Assembly: GCF_021646685.1 (NCBI RefSeq)
Contig: NZ_JAKJHW010000002.1
Coordinates: 62,001-126,000 of the forward strand
Direction of reading: 5' to 3'
Length of the DNA: 64,000 nucleotides
Source: Pseudalkalibacillus salsuginis
GTDB lineage: Bacteria > Bacillota > Bacilli > Bacillales > Fictibacillaceae
Below, in pieces: positions 26,478 through 36,018 of the stretch. Position 1 is the first letter of the stretch. Each line of letters begins with the position of its first letter. Both the position numbers and the translations under genes were made by a program. Under the pieces are notes generated by a model. That model made no database searches, was not told the origin of the DNA, and worked only from the letters and a program-made list of their open reading frames with translations.

Positions 26478-28154
26478 TTACTTTTCGATGTAAGCCCACT
26501 TATAGCTGTAGTCAGGCCCAAATGAGTTTTGGTAAACGTTCTTCACGTAAGGCTTCCAAAGTTGAGCACGAGCACGTTGGTAAAGAGGTGCAAGTACTGC
26601 TTCTTCTTCGATCAAGAGCTTTTCTGCTTCCAGCATTGCTTCAAAACGCTTTGCAGGTTCAGAAGTCAATGTAGTCTTAGCGTCTTTAACAAGCTTGTCG
26701 TATTTCTCATTAGAGAATCCAGTCTTGTTATGTCCGCCGTCAGTTACCCACATGTCGATGAAAGTCATTGCATCAGCATAGTCAGGTCCCCAACCAGAAT
26801 TTTGGAGCTCATATTCCATGTTATCATCAAGATCCAAACGCTGTTGGAATGGAACACTCTTAAGATTGATTGTCAATCCAGGAAGGTTCGTTTCAAGCTG
26901 GTTCTTGAGGTATTCGTCCATTTTCTTAGCTACTTCAGAATCTCCACCAAGGATTTCTAAAGTGACTTCTTCTTTACCTAATTCTTCTAAACCTTTTTCC
27001 CAATGTTCTTTTGCAACTTCTGGATCAGATTTGATAAGATCTCCGTTGATTTCACGGAAGTCTTCACCTGTTTCAGGGTGAGTTACAAATCCTTTTGGAA
27101 CGAAATAGTTAGCTGCAAGAGAGCCGTTGTTCAAGATGACGTTAACAAGGTCTTCCTTGTTGACTGCTGCTTGAATCGCTTTCCGAATGTGAACATTCGC
27201 TAAAATTTCGTTTTCCTGGTTCATCTTCAGGTAGAACATGACAGGCTCTTCGAATGTCTTGTAGTCTTCATGCTCTTTATACTTGTTAACGTATTCAGAA
27301 GACAGACCTACACGGTCGATCTTTCCAGTTTCGTAAAGGTTAACCCCAGTAGAAGTTTCCTTAACGACTTTAACGTTGATTTCATCTAATTTTACAGTTT
27401 CAGCATCCCAGTAATCAGGATTTTTCTTAAGTACCCAACCTTCTTCATGTTTCCAATCAGTAAGGGTGAAAGGCCCGTTGTAGATAAGGTTCTCATCTTC
27501 AAGCGCATACTGATCGCCTTGTCCTTCAACGTACTCTTCGTTTTGTGGCAAGAATGTTGCAAACGTAGTCAAGCTGATGAAGTATGGTACTGGCTGCTCA
27601 AGCTCAACCTTTAATGTTTTTTCATCTACTGCTTCAACGCCAAGCTCTTCTGGTTTCATATCGCCAGCCATGATAGCGTTAGCATTCTTAAGGTCGCCCA
27701 TGATGAAGTTGTATTGAGATCCAGTGTCAGGATTTACAGCTTTTCTCCAAGCATAAACGAAATCGTCAGCTGTTACTGGAGTTCCATTTGACCATTGTGC
27801 GTCACGAAGGTGGAACGTGTAAGTCTTCTCATCTTCACTTACTTCATGCTTTTCTGCCATACCTTCTACAGGCTCCATGTTTTCTCCAAGACGGTAAAGA
27901 CCTTCCATAGTCTCAGCCATAACTTGGAACGCTACAGCATCAGTTCCCATTACAGAGTCCATTGTCGGGATCTCTGCGCTTTCAAGTATATTCAATACTT
28001 GAGGTACATCCGTATTTCCGCCATCTTTTCCATCATTGCCGCTGTTGCCGTCGGAAGACTCCCCATCATTTCCTCCGCCGCCGCTACATGCAGCTAGGAA
28101 CATGCTCAACACTAGAGTCAGTGTTAAAAGCAATGACCACTTTGACTTTCTCAT
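26478..28154 (-). CDS. oppA: Oligopeptide-binding lipoprotein OppA
   Basis: Extracellular solute-binding protein (family 5) that captures peptides for import. The 558-residue product begins with a lipoprotein signal peptide ending LAAC (lipid Cys23), then a Gly/Ser/Asn/Asp linker, and family blocks such as YTFHLRDAQWSNGTPVTADDFVYAW near residue 112. GGGGAGGTC lies before ATG 28154. In B. subtilis Opp imports Phr and PhrA/CSF signalling peptides that feed sporulation and competence, and its gene follows trpS as here. Orthology to Opp rather than App is supported by that order. Confidence 0.95.
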   Translation of the reverse strand: MRKSKWSLLLTLTLVLSMFLAACSGGGGNDGESSDGNSGNDGKDGGNTDVPQVLNILESAEIPTMDSVMGTDAVAFQVMAETMEGLYRLGENMEPVEGMAEKHEVSEDEKTYTFHLRDAQWSNGTPVTADDFVYAWRKAVNPDTGSQYNFIMGDLKNANAIMAGDMKPEELGVEAVDEKTLKVELEQPVPYFISLTTFATFLPQNEEYVEGQGDQYALEDENLIYNGPFTLTDWKHEEGWVLKKNPDYWDAETVKLDEINVKVVKETSTGVNLYETGKIDRVGLSSEYVNKYKEHEDYKTFEEPVMFYLKMNQENEILANVHIRKAIQAAVNKEDLVNVILNNGSLAANYFVPKGFVTHPETGEDFREINGDLIKSDPEVAKEHWEKGLEELGKEEVTLEILGGDSEVAKKMDEYLKNQLETNLPGLTINLKSVPFQQRLDLDDNMEYELQNSGWGPDYADAMTFIDMWVTDGGHNKTGFSNEKYDKLVKDAKTTLTSEPAKRFEAMLEAEKLLIEEEAVLAPLYQRARAQLWKPYVKNVYQNSFGPDYSYKWAYIEK

Positions 28155-28247
28155 GTCTTAATGACCTCCCCTAAATATTGGTGAAATTTTGAAAACGCAT
28201 TCCTTATGAAATGTCAGATTTTTTAAGGAATTCCGTTCACATTTTGT

Positions 28248-28253
28248 ATTATA
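28248..28253 (-). promoter_or_regulatory. Possible -10 element of the opp promoter
   Basis: The minus strand has TATAAT about 95 bases before the oppA start. The -35 region is weak. The 420-base gap 28155-28576 is very AT-rich and otherwise shows no gene. Confidence 0.4.
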
Positions 28254-28493
28254 CAAGTTTTCACAAAATTTTGCATGCACTTTTTTAATATATTTTACAA
28301 AAAACCTTTGTTCATTACGGTTTCATAACAATAATCAGGACTTTATGCCTACTTTAAATTTTGGCAATTGTAAGTAGTTCGTGCTTAAAAATTGAAAATA
28401 TTGTATAAAGAATATACTGAAGTATTGATTTAAAAGGATTTAACGGTATAAAGGATGAATGACTCATTCAATTGTCATTCATTTTCTAATATT

Positions 28494-28523
28494 TTGACAT
28501 ATTACACCTCGTTTAACTATGTA
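28494..28523 (+). promoter_or_regulatory. Possible promoter of the DUF3899 gene
   Basis: A perfect TTGACA (28494-28499) is followed after 18 bases by TATGTA (28518-28523), about 54 bases before the ATG. Confidence 0.45.
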
Positions 28524-28576
28524 AAGATATTGCTTCTATAATCTCTTATCGTGTATCATCGATATGAGGTGACAGG

Positions 28577-28939
28577 ATGCAATTGATTAAACGCTCATCA
28601 TATCTTTTAGCGATTTTACTGATTATCGGTTTTGGACTCGCATTTTTTTACTACGATAAGATTACAGTTGTTACGTTCATCAACTCCGTTTTCTTAGTTT
28701 CAATGCTTTATATCATGGTCGGCGGACTGATGTTTGTTACAAGAGGCGGGTTCTTCGATGCTTTCACACACAGCTTCAGAAGACTTATGAAGAAAGGTAC
28801 CAGGATGGGAGAAATCATGGATGACGTCGAGAATATGCACCTGCCGTCAGAAGCGTTTGAATATACTTATTCAGATCCTTTACTGATTACTGGTCTGATC
28901 GGATTTTTGACCACAGTGTTGATCTCCTTCAATATTTGA
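28577..28939 (+). CDS. DUF3899 family membrane protein
   Basis: Function unknown. The 120-residue protein has three hydrophobic segments (about 8-25, 31-53 and 100-118), with a middle cytoplasmic-looking loop SFRRLMKKGTRMGEIMDDVENM. The pattern and the TRGGFFDAF block resemble the DUF3899 family of Firmicutes. GAGGTGACAGG precedes ATG 28577. The trpS promoter overlaps its 3' end, so read-through into the T-box leader is possible. Confidence 0.75.
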   Translation: MQLIKRSSYLLAILLIIGFGLAFFYYDKITVVTFINSVFLVSMLYIMVGGLMFVTRGGFFDAFTHSFRRLMKKGTRMGEIMDDVENMHLPSEAFEYTYSDPLLITGLIGFLTTVLISFNI

Positions 28940-28941
28940 TG

Positions 28942-28970
28942 TTGCAATTCAAAAACGAATTGGATATACT
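28942..28970 (+). promoter_or_regulatory. Sigma-A promoter of the trpS T-box transcript
   Basis: TTGCAA (28942-28947), exact 17-base spacer, TATACT (28965-28970). It lies just upstream of the T-box leader. Confidence 0.7.
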
Positions 28971-28999
28971 ATCGATAATTCAATCAATCGATCATTAAC

Positions 29000-29280
29000 C
29001 TATGTGATGAGGAAGAAAAGTACACTTCATCCCCCCTTTCGAAGAGAGTCTGTGGCTGGTGGGAACAGATAAGGGCATGAGTGGAATGGGCTTCTGAGCA
29101 TTCAAACCGAAACACCTGTTGTGGAGTAGGCTTTGACGTATAGTCCCTGCGTTATCCTGGACACTCTGTAAAAACAGCTTTTGCTTGTACGCAGAGAACT
29201 GAGAGATTCTTATGAATAAAACTGGGTGGCAACGCGGTGCAATCGTCCCATAATGGACGGTTGTGTCGCGTTTTTTATTT
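29000..29280 (+). ncRNA. T-box riboswitch upstream of trpS
   Basis: The leader carries the conserved T-box sequence AACTGGGTGGCAACGCGG at 29220-29237 and ends in a strong terminator in which CGCGGTGCAATCGTCC pairs with GGACGGTTGTGTCGCG (with an internal mismatch), followed by TTTTTTATTT. Upstream stem I carries AGTA (29014 region) and a distal stem around CTGTGGCTGGTGGGAACAG. A TGG triplet at 29082-29084, before GAATGGGC, is a candidate specifier codon for tRNA-Trp. Uncharged tRNA-Trp would stabilise the antiterminator and allow trpS transcription. Confidence 0.92.
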
Positions 29281-29295
29281 TCGTTATTCATTTAA

Positions 29296-30303
<1,008 letters not shown>

Positions 30304-30306
30304 GAA

Positions 30307-30342
30307 AAAAGGATGATCGGCAGGGTCATCCTTTTTTCTTAT
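30307..30342 (+). terminator. Terminator after trpS
   Basis: AAAGGATGATC and GGTCATCCTTTTTTC form a stem around GGCAG, followed by the T run. Confidence 0.9.
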
Positions 30343-30375
30343 TGTTCGCTCATTGCTTCGATCTTTTTTTGCGGG

Positions 30376-30551
30376 TTACTTTTGCTTATATGTGAACCTG
30401 ACGCAAGTCATCAGATTCCCATCCCTCGGTTCTTCAATCAGTATGTCCACCTGGTAAAAACATACATACCATCACAGTTTCCATTCCGATCCTCCTTAGA
30501 GAGCTTGACCGTATGAGACACTTCGGATTCCTCGATCTCCTTTCTGATATG
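30376..30551 (-). pseudogene. Possible frameshifted small gene remnant
   Basis: In the 310-base gap between trpS and yjbA, two minus-strand frames look protein-like in sequence. One reads about 36 codons (HIRKEIEESEVSHTVKLSKE...CDGMYVFTR) before a stop. Near its end, a shift of one frame continues as QVDILIEEPRDGNLMTCVRF and stops after KQK. Joined, they would give about 60 residues. No strong start is seen; a GTG after GAGGA is possible. This could be a decayed gene or a chance pattern. Confidence 0.3.
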
Positions 30552-30652
30552 CTATCCTTTCGGGCTTTTGAACGTTACATCATAACCCTATAACTCCATT
30601 TATTTTCTGCCATGCAAATGGTTAAAGGAGCTAATTTTGGTCAGCTCCTCAA

Positions 30653-31402
30653 TCAATTCACATGTGTACCTTTTTCCAATTCCCATATTTTCTCGAAATA
30701 AGGTTGTCCTTTGATCAACCGTTCACAAATCGACTGATGCTTAGGTGTCCAACCCTGACACACTTCGAGGTATAATGCCCTCCAGGCTTCATCAAAACTC
30801 ATCATCTGTATGTCGCTGTATTTTTCCGGTATCCATTCTGTGTACCAATACCTTGCTTCAGCAGTATTCCCGCTCGTATACATCTGATCAAGTGCCATGA
30901 ATAACAGTTGTTTCAGCTGTCGTTCACGGCGTGTCAGTCCTTTCATGTCCTTTGGGTCGGGTGAAAGGATATGATATTCCTTTTTCTGTTCGCTGGTTAC
31001 ATTGAAGGAATAAAGCTTCGGATCCAATTCTTCTGCCATTTCATAAACCAATTGTTCCTGGCGTGGTATCATCCTGCTTTTACGGATTGGAATCTTATAT
31101 CCCATCGTATCGATCACAAGGCATCTGTTTCCGTCTGTCGCAATCATGCAGTATTCGATTTGCTCTCTCTGATTGTTTTTACGGATGTAGCTTTTGTTCT
31201 TCACTTCGCTCAGCAGTTCACCTGGTAATTCACTCAGGTCATTTTCTATGTAGTTTAAAAGAAGTGATTCCATCTTGATGATCGGTACTTGATCCAACAG
31301 CTCGATGAAGTCCTCTTTTCTCCATTCATGGAACTCACAAACATTATAGCCATTCTCTTCACCTTCGAACCAGTTGACCCATACGTCTCTTAAATACAAC
31401 AT
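30653..31402 (-). CDS. yjbA: UPF0736 family protein YjbA
   Basis: Function unknown. The 249-residue soluble protein has the same length as B. subtilis YjbA and the same place between trpS and the fab/com genes. It starts [20 protein letters not shown] and contains a helical [22 protein letters not shown] stretch. No catalytic signature or membrane segment is visible. The ATG at 31402 is the start of the open frame. Confidence 0.85.
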   Translation of the reverse strand: MLYLRDVWVNWFEGEENGYNVCEFHEWRKEDFIELLDQVPIIKMESLLLNYIENDLSELPGELLSEVKNKSYIRKNNQREQIEYCMIATDGNRCLVIDTMGYKIPIRKSRMIPRQEQLVYEMAEELDPKLYSFNVTSEQKKEYHILSPDPKDMKGLTRRERQLKQLLFMALDQMYTSGNTAEARYWYTEWIPEKYSDIQMMSFDEAWRALYLEVCQGWTPKHQSICERLIKGQPYFEKIWELEKGTHVN

Positions 31403-31513
31403 GTATACCCCTCACTTTACAGGATTTACTGTTTTGTTAGAATCAGTATAGTCAGAGGGCCGAAAAATTATTCGAGAATCGGGTTTTTTTTAGTCGACAA
31501 TTGTACCTTTTCG

Positions 31514-31747
31514 TCACCTCTCATCGTCTCGGTTATTCTGGGAAGGCAAATAAATACTTCCCCAAACCAAGATTAGACCTAAAATGAAAAGTATGGATTC
31601 TACACGTGTCAAAATAAAGTAAAAATAGTTAACGAAGCCATGGCCTGTCGTGATCAAGTTTAGAAAGGCGATCAAACTGACGCCTCCTGATACAGCAAAG
31701 CTGAACCCGAGCAATAATAAGAATAATCGAAAGATCAAAGCCCTCAT
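31514..31747 (-). CDS. Small membrane protein, 77 residues
   Basis: Not recognised with confidence. Two long hydrophobic segments (about 5-28 and 44-66) with a short loop ITTGHGFVNYF and a charged C-terminus (SQNNRDDER) predict a two-pass membrane protein. The start is uncertain: ATG 31747 directly abuts a G-rich site, and an in-frame TTG three codons later fits the spacing better. It lies upstream of yjbA on the same strand, separated by about 110 bases. Confidence 0.6.
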   Translation of the reverse strand: MRALIFRLFLLLLGFSFAVSGGVSLIAFLNLITTGHGFVNYFYFILTRVESILFILGLILVWGSIYLPSQNNRDDER

Positions 31748-31890
31748 CCCCCGTAAGAGTGCTTGTACAGACGTGTTTATTCACTATATGGGACATGTGG
31801 CCAGGTTATGACAACAATTCATTTTTCCCAAGTTTCTTCTATAATAATGTACGTAATAAGAAGTTAGTTTCAACTACAAACTTTTTCATA

Positions 31891-32051
31891 AAGAAAAGCG
31901 CAAACGCCCTGATCAGCCACGAAGGTCACAGGAGGCCCGACGAGGAGGCTCGAGCAAACAAAGTTCGGTTCTGCGTGGGCAACATCTTAAGTAGTACTTC
32001 AATGTGTCGACCGCCGCAGGAGGACTGAAGTGATCCAAGTGGTTAGGCGTA
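31891..32051 (+). repeat. Dispersed repeat element, copy 2 (long form)
   Basis: Starts AAGAAAAGCGCAAACGCCCT, continues GATCAGCCACGAAGGTCA, GACGAGGAGGCTC and ends CAGGAGGACTGAAGTGATCC, AAGTGGTTAGGCG. It carries an extra internal segment of about 45 bases (AAAGTTCGGTTCTG... CAATGTGTCGA) shared only with copy 6. A reading frame through it that ends PPQED is a by-product of the repeat. Confidence 0.85.
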
Positions 32052-32099
32052 GACAAGACGGCTGATGAGAAAAATCCATTCTCATCAGCCTTTTTACAG

Positions 32100-32134
32100 G
32101 GGTAAGAAAGTATAGAAATTTTGTTTCGATGAAG
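32100..32134 (-). repeat. Detached tail of the dispersed repeat, inverted
   Basis: GGTAAGAAAGTATAGAAATTTTG matches the AT-rich tail of copy 1 almost base for base (positions 4756-4783) and in the same plus-strand orientation, although the adjoining copy 2 faces the other way. It suggests a truncated second element in inverted orientation. Confidence 0.7.
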
Positions 32135-32141
32135 TGCAATC

Positions 32142-32163
32142 GTATTAATTAATTAATTAATTA
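32142..32163. repeat. ATTA/TTAA tetranucleotide tract at the fabF stop codon
   Basis: Five near-perfect tandem AATT units overlap the fabF stop codon. Gains or losses of units should not change the protein because the stop lies at its edge. Confidence 0.85.
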
Positions 32164-33395
32164 GTGAATCGTTTGAATAATAGCGCTACGTTATGCCCTC
32201 CAAAGCCTAATGAGTTACTCATGACTGCATTGACTTCGCCTTTTCTGGCTTCATTCGGTACATAATCCAGATCACATTCAGGGTCTGGCGTTTCATAATT
32301 GATCGTCGGTGGCATAATATTGTTTTCAATCGACTTAATGGAAAGGACCGCTTCCAGAGCACCTGCGGCACCCAGCAAATGACCCGTCATCGATTTGGTA
32401 GAACTGATCGCAAGCTTTTGTGCATGTTCACCGAATACCGACTTGATCGCCGTTGTTTCATATTTATCATTAAAGTCAGTACTTGTACCATGTGCGTTCA
32501 AGTAATCTACTTCATTCGGTGACATTCCTGCATCCTGCAAAGCAATATTCATCGCGCGGACGCCGCCTTCTCCACCAGGAGCCGGTTGAGTGATATGGTG
32601 GGCATCCCCGGTAGCCCCATATCCAACAATCTCACCATAAATTCTGGCTCCGCGTTTTTGGGCTGATTCCAACGATTCAAGAACAAGGATTCCAGCACCT
32701 TCACCCATTACAAACCCATCACGGTTGGCATCGAATGGACGACTGGCAGAAGAAGGATCCGGGTTAAAAGATAATGCTTTTGCTGATGAGAATCCAGCTA
32801 ATGCCATGTTTGTGATCGGCGCTTCGGACCCTCCAGTAATCATGATATCTGCATCATCCCGCTGGATCGCCTTAAAGGCATCTCCGATCGAATTCGCTCC
32901 TGATGCACAGGCTGTCACGGTACATGAATTGATCCCTTTTGCACCTAGCATGATCGAAACTTGGCCTGAAGCCATATCCGGGATCATCATCGGTACGAAG
33001 AAAGGGCTGACACGACGCTGTCCCTTTTCCATAAAAATCTGGAATTGCTGTTCGTAAGTTTCCATACCGCCGATCCCTGAACCGATCCAAACACCTACTC
33101 TTGGCGCGATTTCCTCTGTGATTGTCAAATCAGCATCTTTTACAGCCATTTGGGTTGCTGCGATTGCGAACTGAGTGAATCGATCCATCTTACGTATATC
33201 TTTTTTATCCATGAATTTGGCAGGATCGAACTCAGTCGCTTCACCGGCAACTTTTGCAGGAAATTGATCTTTATCCCTTCTTGTCAGTTCCCCGATTCCT
33301 GACTTTCCATTGATGATATTCGTCCAGGTTGTCTCTGTATCATTACCGAGTGGAGAGACAGTACCGAGTCCTGTAATAACAACTCGTTTACTCAT
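32157..33395 (-). CDS. fabF: 3-oxoacyl-[ACP] synthase II
   Basis: Elongating condensing enzyme of type II fatty acid synthesis. The 412-residue protein contains the nucleophile C163 in TACASGANS, His in [11 protein letters not shown] (about 303) and His in [12 protein letters not shown] (about 340), the Cys-His-His triad. AAGGAGCTG lies before ATG 33395. It follows fabHA by 23 bases, forming the fabHA-fabF operon found in B. subtilis, and is likely repressed by FapR through the upstream site. Confidence 0.98.
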   Translation of the reverse strand: MSKRVVITGLGTVSPLGNDTETTWTNIINGKSGIGELTRRDKDQFPAKVAGEATEFDPAKFMDKKDIRKMDRFTQFAIAATQMAVKDADLTITEEIAPRVGVWIGSGIGGMETYEQQFQIFMEKGQRRVSPFFVPMMIPDMASGQVSIMLGAKGINSCTVTACASGANSIGDAFKAIQRDDADIMITGGSEAPITNMALAGFSSAKALSFNPDPSSASRPFDANRDGFVMGEGAGILVLESLESAQKRGARIYGEIVGYGATGDAHHITQPAPGGEGGVRAMNIALQDAGMSPNEVDYLNAHGTSTDFNDKYETTAIKSVFGEHAQKLAISSTKSMTGHLLGAAGALEAVLSIKSIENNIMPPTINYETPDPECDLDYVPNEARKGEVNAVMSNSLGFGGHNVALLFKRFTN

Positions 33396-33418
33396 AGTCT
33401 AAATCAGCTCCTTAAAAA

Positions 33419-34354
33419 CTATTTTCCCCATTTTAACGCAACTGCACCCCAGGTCAGCCCTCCACCAAAACCTACAAGTACAAGTACGTCTCCGTCTTTT
33501 ACCTTTCCAGATTCCAGCGCTTCGACTAGCGCAATCGGAATTGAAGAAGATGATGTGTTCCCGTATTTCGCTACTGTCGAAGCCATTTTTTCTTGAGGTA
33601 AACCCAGACGCTCACGTGCCGCTTCCATAATTCGGATATTCGCCTGATGCGGGATCAGGAAATCTACGTCTTCTTTTTTCAGGCCAGCTTTTTCGACGAC
33701 CTTCAATGATGATTCTGGCATTTGTCTGACAGCGAATTTAAATACTTCACGTCCATTCATGTATAAATGGTCACCGTTTTGGTATAGATATTTGGCTCCT
33801 GACCCATCAGACCCCATATCAAAGGATAAGATCCCTTTATCATCATCTACTGGTGCGATAACTGCCGCACCTGCACCGTCCCCAAATAATACTGCCGTAT
33901 TCCGGTCTTCCCAATCCGTTATTTTGGACAGCTTTTCCACTCCGATGACAAGCACGTTTTTATAAGTATTTGTATCGATATATTGCTTTGCCGTTATCAT
34001 ACCATAAATGAAACCTGCACATGCAGCACTGATATCCATGGCAACCGCATTTACAGCTCCTAAGCGTTCTTGGATCAGGCAGGCAACAGACGGGAATCCA
34101 TAATCACCGGTTACCGTCGCCACCAAAATCAAATCAATATCACCAGCGTCCAGTCCGGCATCTCTTAACGCTTCTTTCCCGGCCCTTTCTGCCATGTGGG
34201 ATGTATCCATATCATTTTCAGCAATTCTTCTTTCTTCAATACCTGTTCTAGTACGAATCCATTCATCTGATGTATCGACCATTTTTTCAAGATCTGCATT
34301 GGTCATCACACGTTCCGGGACATATCTGCCAATTCCGATTACGCCTGCATTCAT
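33419..34354 (-). CDS. fabHA: 3-oxoacyl-[ACP] synthase III (FabH)
   Basis: Initiating condensing enzyme that joins an acyl-CoA primer to malonyl-ACP. The 311-residue protein shows C112 in DISAACAGF, His in IPHQANIRI and Asn in KYGNTSSSS, the Cys-His-Asn triad. AAAGGGG precedes ATG 34354. Preference for branched primers, usual in Bacillus, is inferred from the family and not visible here. First gene of the fab operon. Confidence 0.97.
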   Translation of the reverse strand: MNAGVIGIGRYVPERVMTNADLEKMVDTSDEWIRTRTGIEERRIAENDMDTSHMAERAGKEALRDAGLDAGDIDLILVATVTGDYGFPSVACLIQERLGAVNAVAMDISAACAGFIYGMITAKQYIDTNTYKNVLVIGVEKLSKITDWEDRNTAVLFGDGAGAAVIAPVDDDKGILSFDMGSDGSGAKYLYQNGDHLYMNGREVFKFAVRQMPESSLKVVEKAGLKKEDVDFLIPHQANIRIMEAARERLGLPQEKMASTVAKYGNTSSSSIPIALVEALESGKVKDGDVLVLVGFGGGLTWGAVALKWGK

Positions 34355-34393
34355 CTTATAACCCCTTTTTGTATGACTTTCTTAGTATCTTAT

Positions 34394-34412
34394 ATTATGA
34401 CTTGGTACTAAT
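34394..34412 (-). promoter_or_regulatory. Predicted FapR operator
   Basis: The minus strand reads ATTAGTACCAAGTCATAAT, overlapping the spacer and -10 of the fabHA promoter. It matches the TTAGTACC half-site and weak dyad known for FapR, the malonyl-CoA-responsive lipid repressor. The fapR gene itself is not in the window. Confidence 0.75.
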
Positions 34413-34422
34413 TTTAATCCAA
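34394..34422 (-). promoter_or_regulatory. Sigma-A promoter of fabHA-fabF
   Basis: On the minus strand TTGGAT (34422-34417), exact 17-base spacer and CATAAT (34399-34394). The transcript would start about 35 bases before fabHA. Confidence 0.75.
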
Positions 34423-34477
34423 TATTTATCTATTGTCCAGTTATTATCTTTTACTATTATCCAACAGTACTCCTGCG

Positions 34478-34620
34478 TGAAAAGTGAGCCAGGCAAGACC
34501 CTATTGCCAGGACCGAGCGTGGAGGCTGTCACCGCTGCAGGAGGTCTGAAGTGGTTGGGCGTTGGAGCTAGACATCAAGAAAAGCGCAAACGATTTGAAC
34601 AGCCACGAATGGCACTGGAA
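34478..34620 (+). repeat. Dispersed repeat element, copy 3 (degenerate, followed by a second partial start)
   Basis: GAAAAGTGAGCC... is a diverged 5' part; GAGGCTGTCACCGC, GCAGGAGGTCTGAAGTGG and TTGGGCGTTGGAGCTAGACA match the other copies, but the GATCCAA block is missing. Right after it, AAGAAAAGCGCAAACG and CAGCCACGAATGGCACTGG restart the element's 5' end, so two partial copies lie head to tail. Located between comZ and fabHA. Confidence 0.8.
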
Positions 34621-34640
34621 TTATCTATTTTATTTCATGA

Positions 34641-34677
34641 AAAAGAACCTTCTGAGAATTGTATTGTGAAGGTTCTT
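34641..34677 (-). terminator. Terminator after comZ
   Basis: On the minus strand AAGAACCTTC pairs with GAAGGTTCTT and runs into TTTTC. Confidence 0.85.
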
Positions 34678-34720
34678 ACAAGTTATGGTTATGTATACCT
34701 TACACTACATAAAAAGCCTT

Positions 34721-34909
34721 TTACTTTTCTTCGGAAGCTTCTGATCTGCCTAATTCATAGGCATCATTCATAACATTCATGAGGATGTTCACGATAGGTT
34801 GAATATCTTCCATTGATAATTCTACACCTTTATCCTCCATCATTTGCTTTGCTTCTGGTAAGTGGGTCATTGCGATTTGCATGAACTTCATGCTTCTTTC
34901 TTGATCCAT
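34721..34909 (-). CDS. comZ: Competence protein ComZ
   Basis: ComZ is a small protein that lowers comG operon expression in B. subtilis. The 62-residue product has the family pattern KFMQIAMTHLPEAKQ and LSMEDIQPIVNIL then NDAYELGRSEA; it is helical and charged at both ends. GGAGGAATC lies before ATG 34909. It follows med by 21 bases, the med-comZ order of B. subtilis, so both come from one transcript. Confidence 0.9.
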   Translation of the reverse strand: MDQERSMKFMQIAMTHLPEAKQMMEDKGVELSMEDIQPIVNILMNVMNDAYELGRSEASEEK

Positions 34910-34930
34910 ACTGTGATTCCTCCAATAAAA

Positions 34931-35884
34931 TTATGGTTGTGGGAGCTTTCCGGTTTCTTTATATTCTGCGACTAGTGAGTTGATTTGGTCTTGGAGCTCT
35001 TTTGGGACTTCGTCGCTGAATGGGGCAAGAGAGATGACCTCTTCTTGGAAATCGTAATGGATGTTTCCGGTTTGGAGCTGCCCTTCATTATACTTTTGGG
35101 CAATCCTGACATAGAGGCGATCAACATGTTGGATCGTACTTGTCAGAACTGTTTGTTCACCAAGATCGGCCATATCGGAGACAAAGCCGATTGCATAATG
35201 CCCTTGTTCTTTGATTCGTTCGATGACTGATACTGTATAACCGTCCCCTGCAGGATAAAAGACATCCACACCTTGTCCAGTCATTTCCCTTAAAATAGCG
35301 AAAGCCCGATTTTTATCGCCCCAGTCTTCAACGAAGTCGATATGGGTTTCCACATCTTCATTATACATGTTGGCACCTTCACGGAAACCAGTAGCTTCAG
35401 GCTGCCATGGAAATGCTGCTATCATCCCGATATGTCCTGTTTCAGTCATCGCGCCAGAAATCATTCCAGCAAAGTAACCCATTGCATAGGAATCGAAATG
35501 GATACTCGTTATTCGCTCCCCGCTAACCTTACCATTAAAGCTTACGAAATGCATATCCGGGAATTCCGCCTTGATTTCCATAAATATTGGGGCGTATAGC
35601 TTCCCATGACCGAAGACAAGATTTACATCGTTTTTTTGAAATTCTCTGACTGCTGATCGTACTTGTGCTTTTGATTTTACTTCCTCACGATAGAATACTT
35701 CTTTACCGAGTTCTTCCTTAATTTGAAGTAAGCCCTTATAACCTTTTGTACCCCAACCTTTATCGGTAATGGTATCTTCAATCAAAAGTCCAACACTCTC
35801 TAACTCTCCGGTATTCAATGCTTGCTGGCACCCTGTTAGAGTAAGAAGGAAAAATGCAATCAGGAAAGGGATTATCTTTGTCAT
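34931..35884 (-). CDS. med: Med, BMP-family lipoprotein, positive regulator of comK
   Basis: In B. subtilis Med increases comK transcription; the protein belongs to the basic membrane lipoprotein (BMP/purine nucleoside-binding) family. The product has a lipoprotein signal ending LTLTGC (lipid Cys19) and a periplasmic-binding-protein fold with GLLIEDTITDKGWGTKGYKG near residue 32. ATG 35884 follows GAGGAGAGG and gives 317 residues, the B. subtilis length; an in-frame start at 35911 would add nine. An A/T palindrome lies 37 bases upstream. Confidence 0.92.
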   Translation of the reverse strand: MTKIIPFLIAFFLLTLTGCQQALNTGELESVGLLIEDTITDKGWGTKGYKGLLQIKEELGKEVFYREEVKSKAQVRSAVREFQKNDVNLVFGHGKLYAPIFMEIKAEFPDMHFVSFNGKVSGERITSIHFDSYAMGYFAGMISGAMTETGHIGMIAAFPWQPEATGFREGANMYNEDVETHIDFVEDWGDKNRAFAILREMTGQGVDVFYPAGDGYTVSVIERIKEQGHYAIGFVSDMADLGEQTVLTSTIQHVDRLYVRIAQKYNEGQLQTGNIHYDFQEEVISLAPFSDEVPKELQDQINSLVAEYKETGKLPQP

Positions 35885-35918
35885 TCCATTTCCTCTCCTC
35901 TTTACTACCACGACATTA

Positions 35919-35934
35919 TTACTACTAGTAGTAT
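35919..35934. promoter_or_regulatory. Palindrome upstream of med
   Basis: ACTACTAGTAGT (35921-35932) is a perfect 12-base palindrome, flanked by TT and AT. Its position before med suggests an operator, but no known regulator is matched. Confidence 0.4.
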
Positions 35935-36018
35935 AATCGATTTACAAACGGGAACGAAATATAACAAGAGTACTAAATTCAATTCATTAAAGATTTCAAC
36001 TTAAAATCCAAAGAAATG

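Noticed and set aside
31759-32028. 89-residue frame ending PPQED through repeat copy 2
   Set aside because: The same ending arises in other copies because of the repeat sequence; not a gene.
34270-34773. 167-residue plus-strand frame over fabHA start, repeat copy 3 and comZ
   Set aside because: It crosses a promoter, an operator, a repeat and a terminator in reverse sense to real genes.
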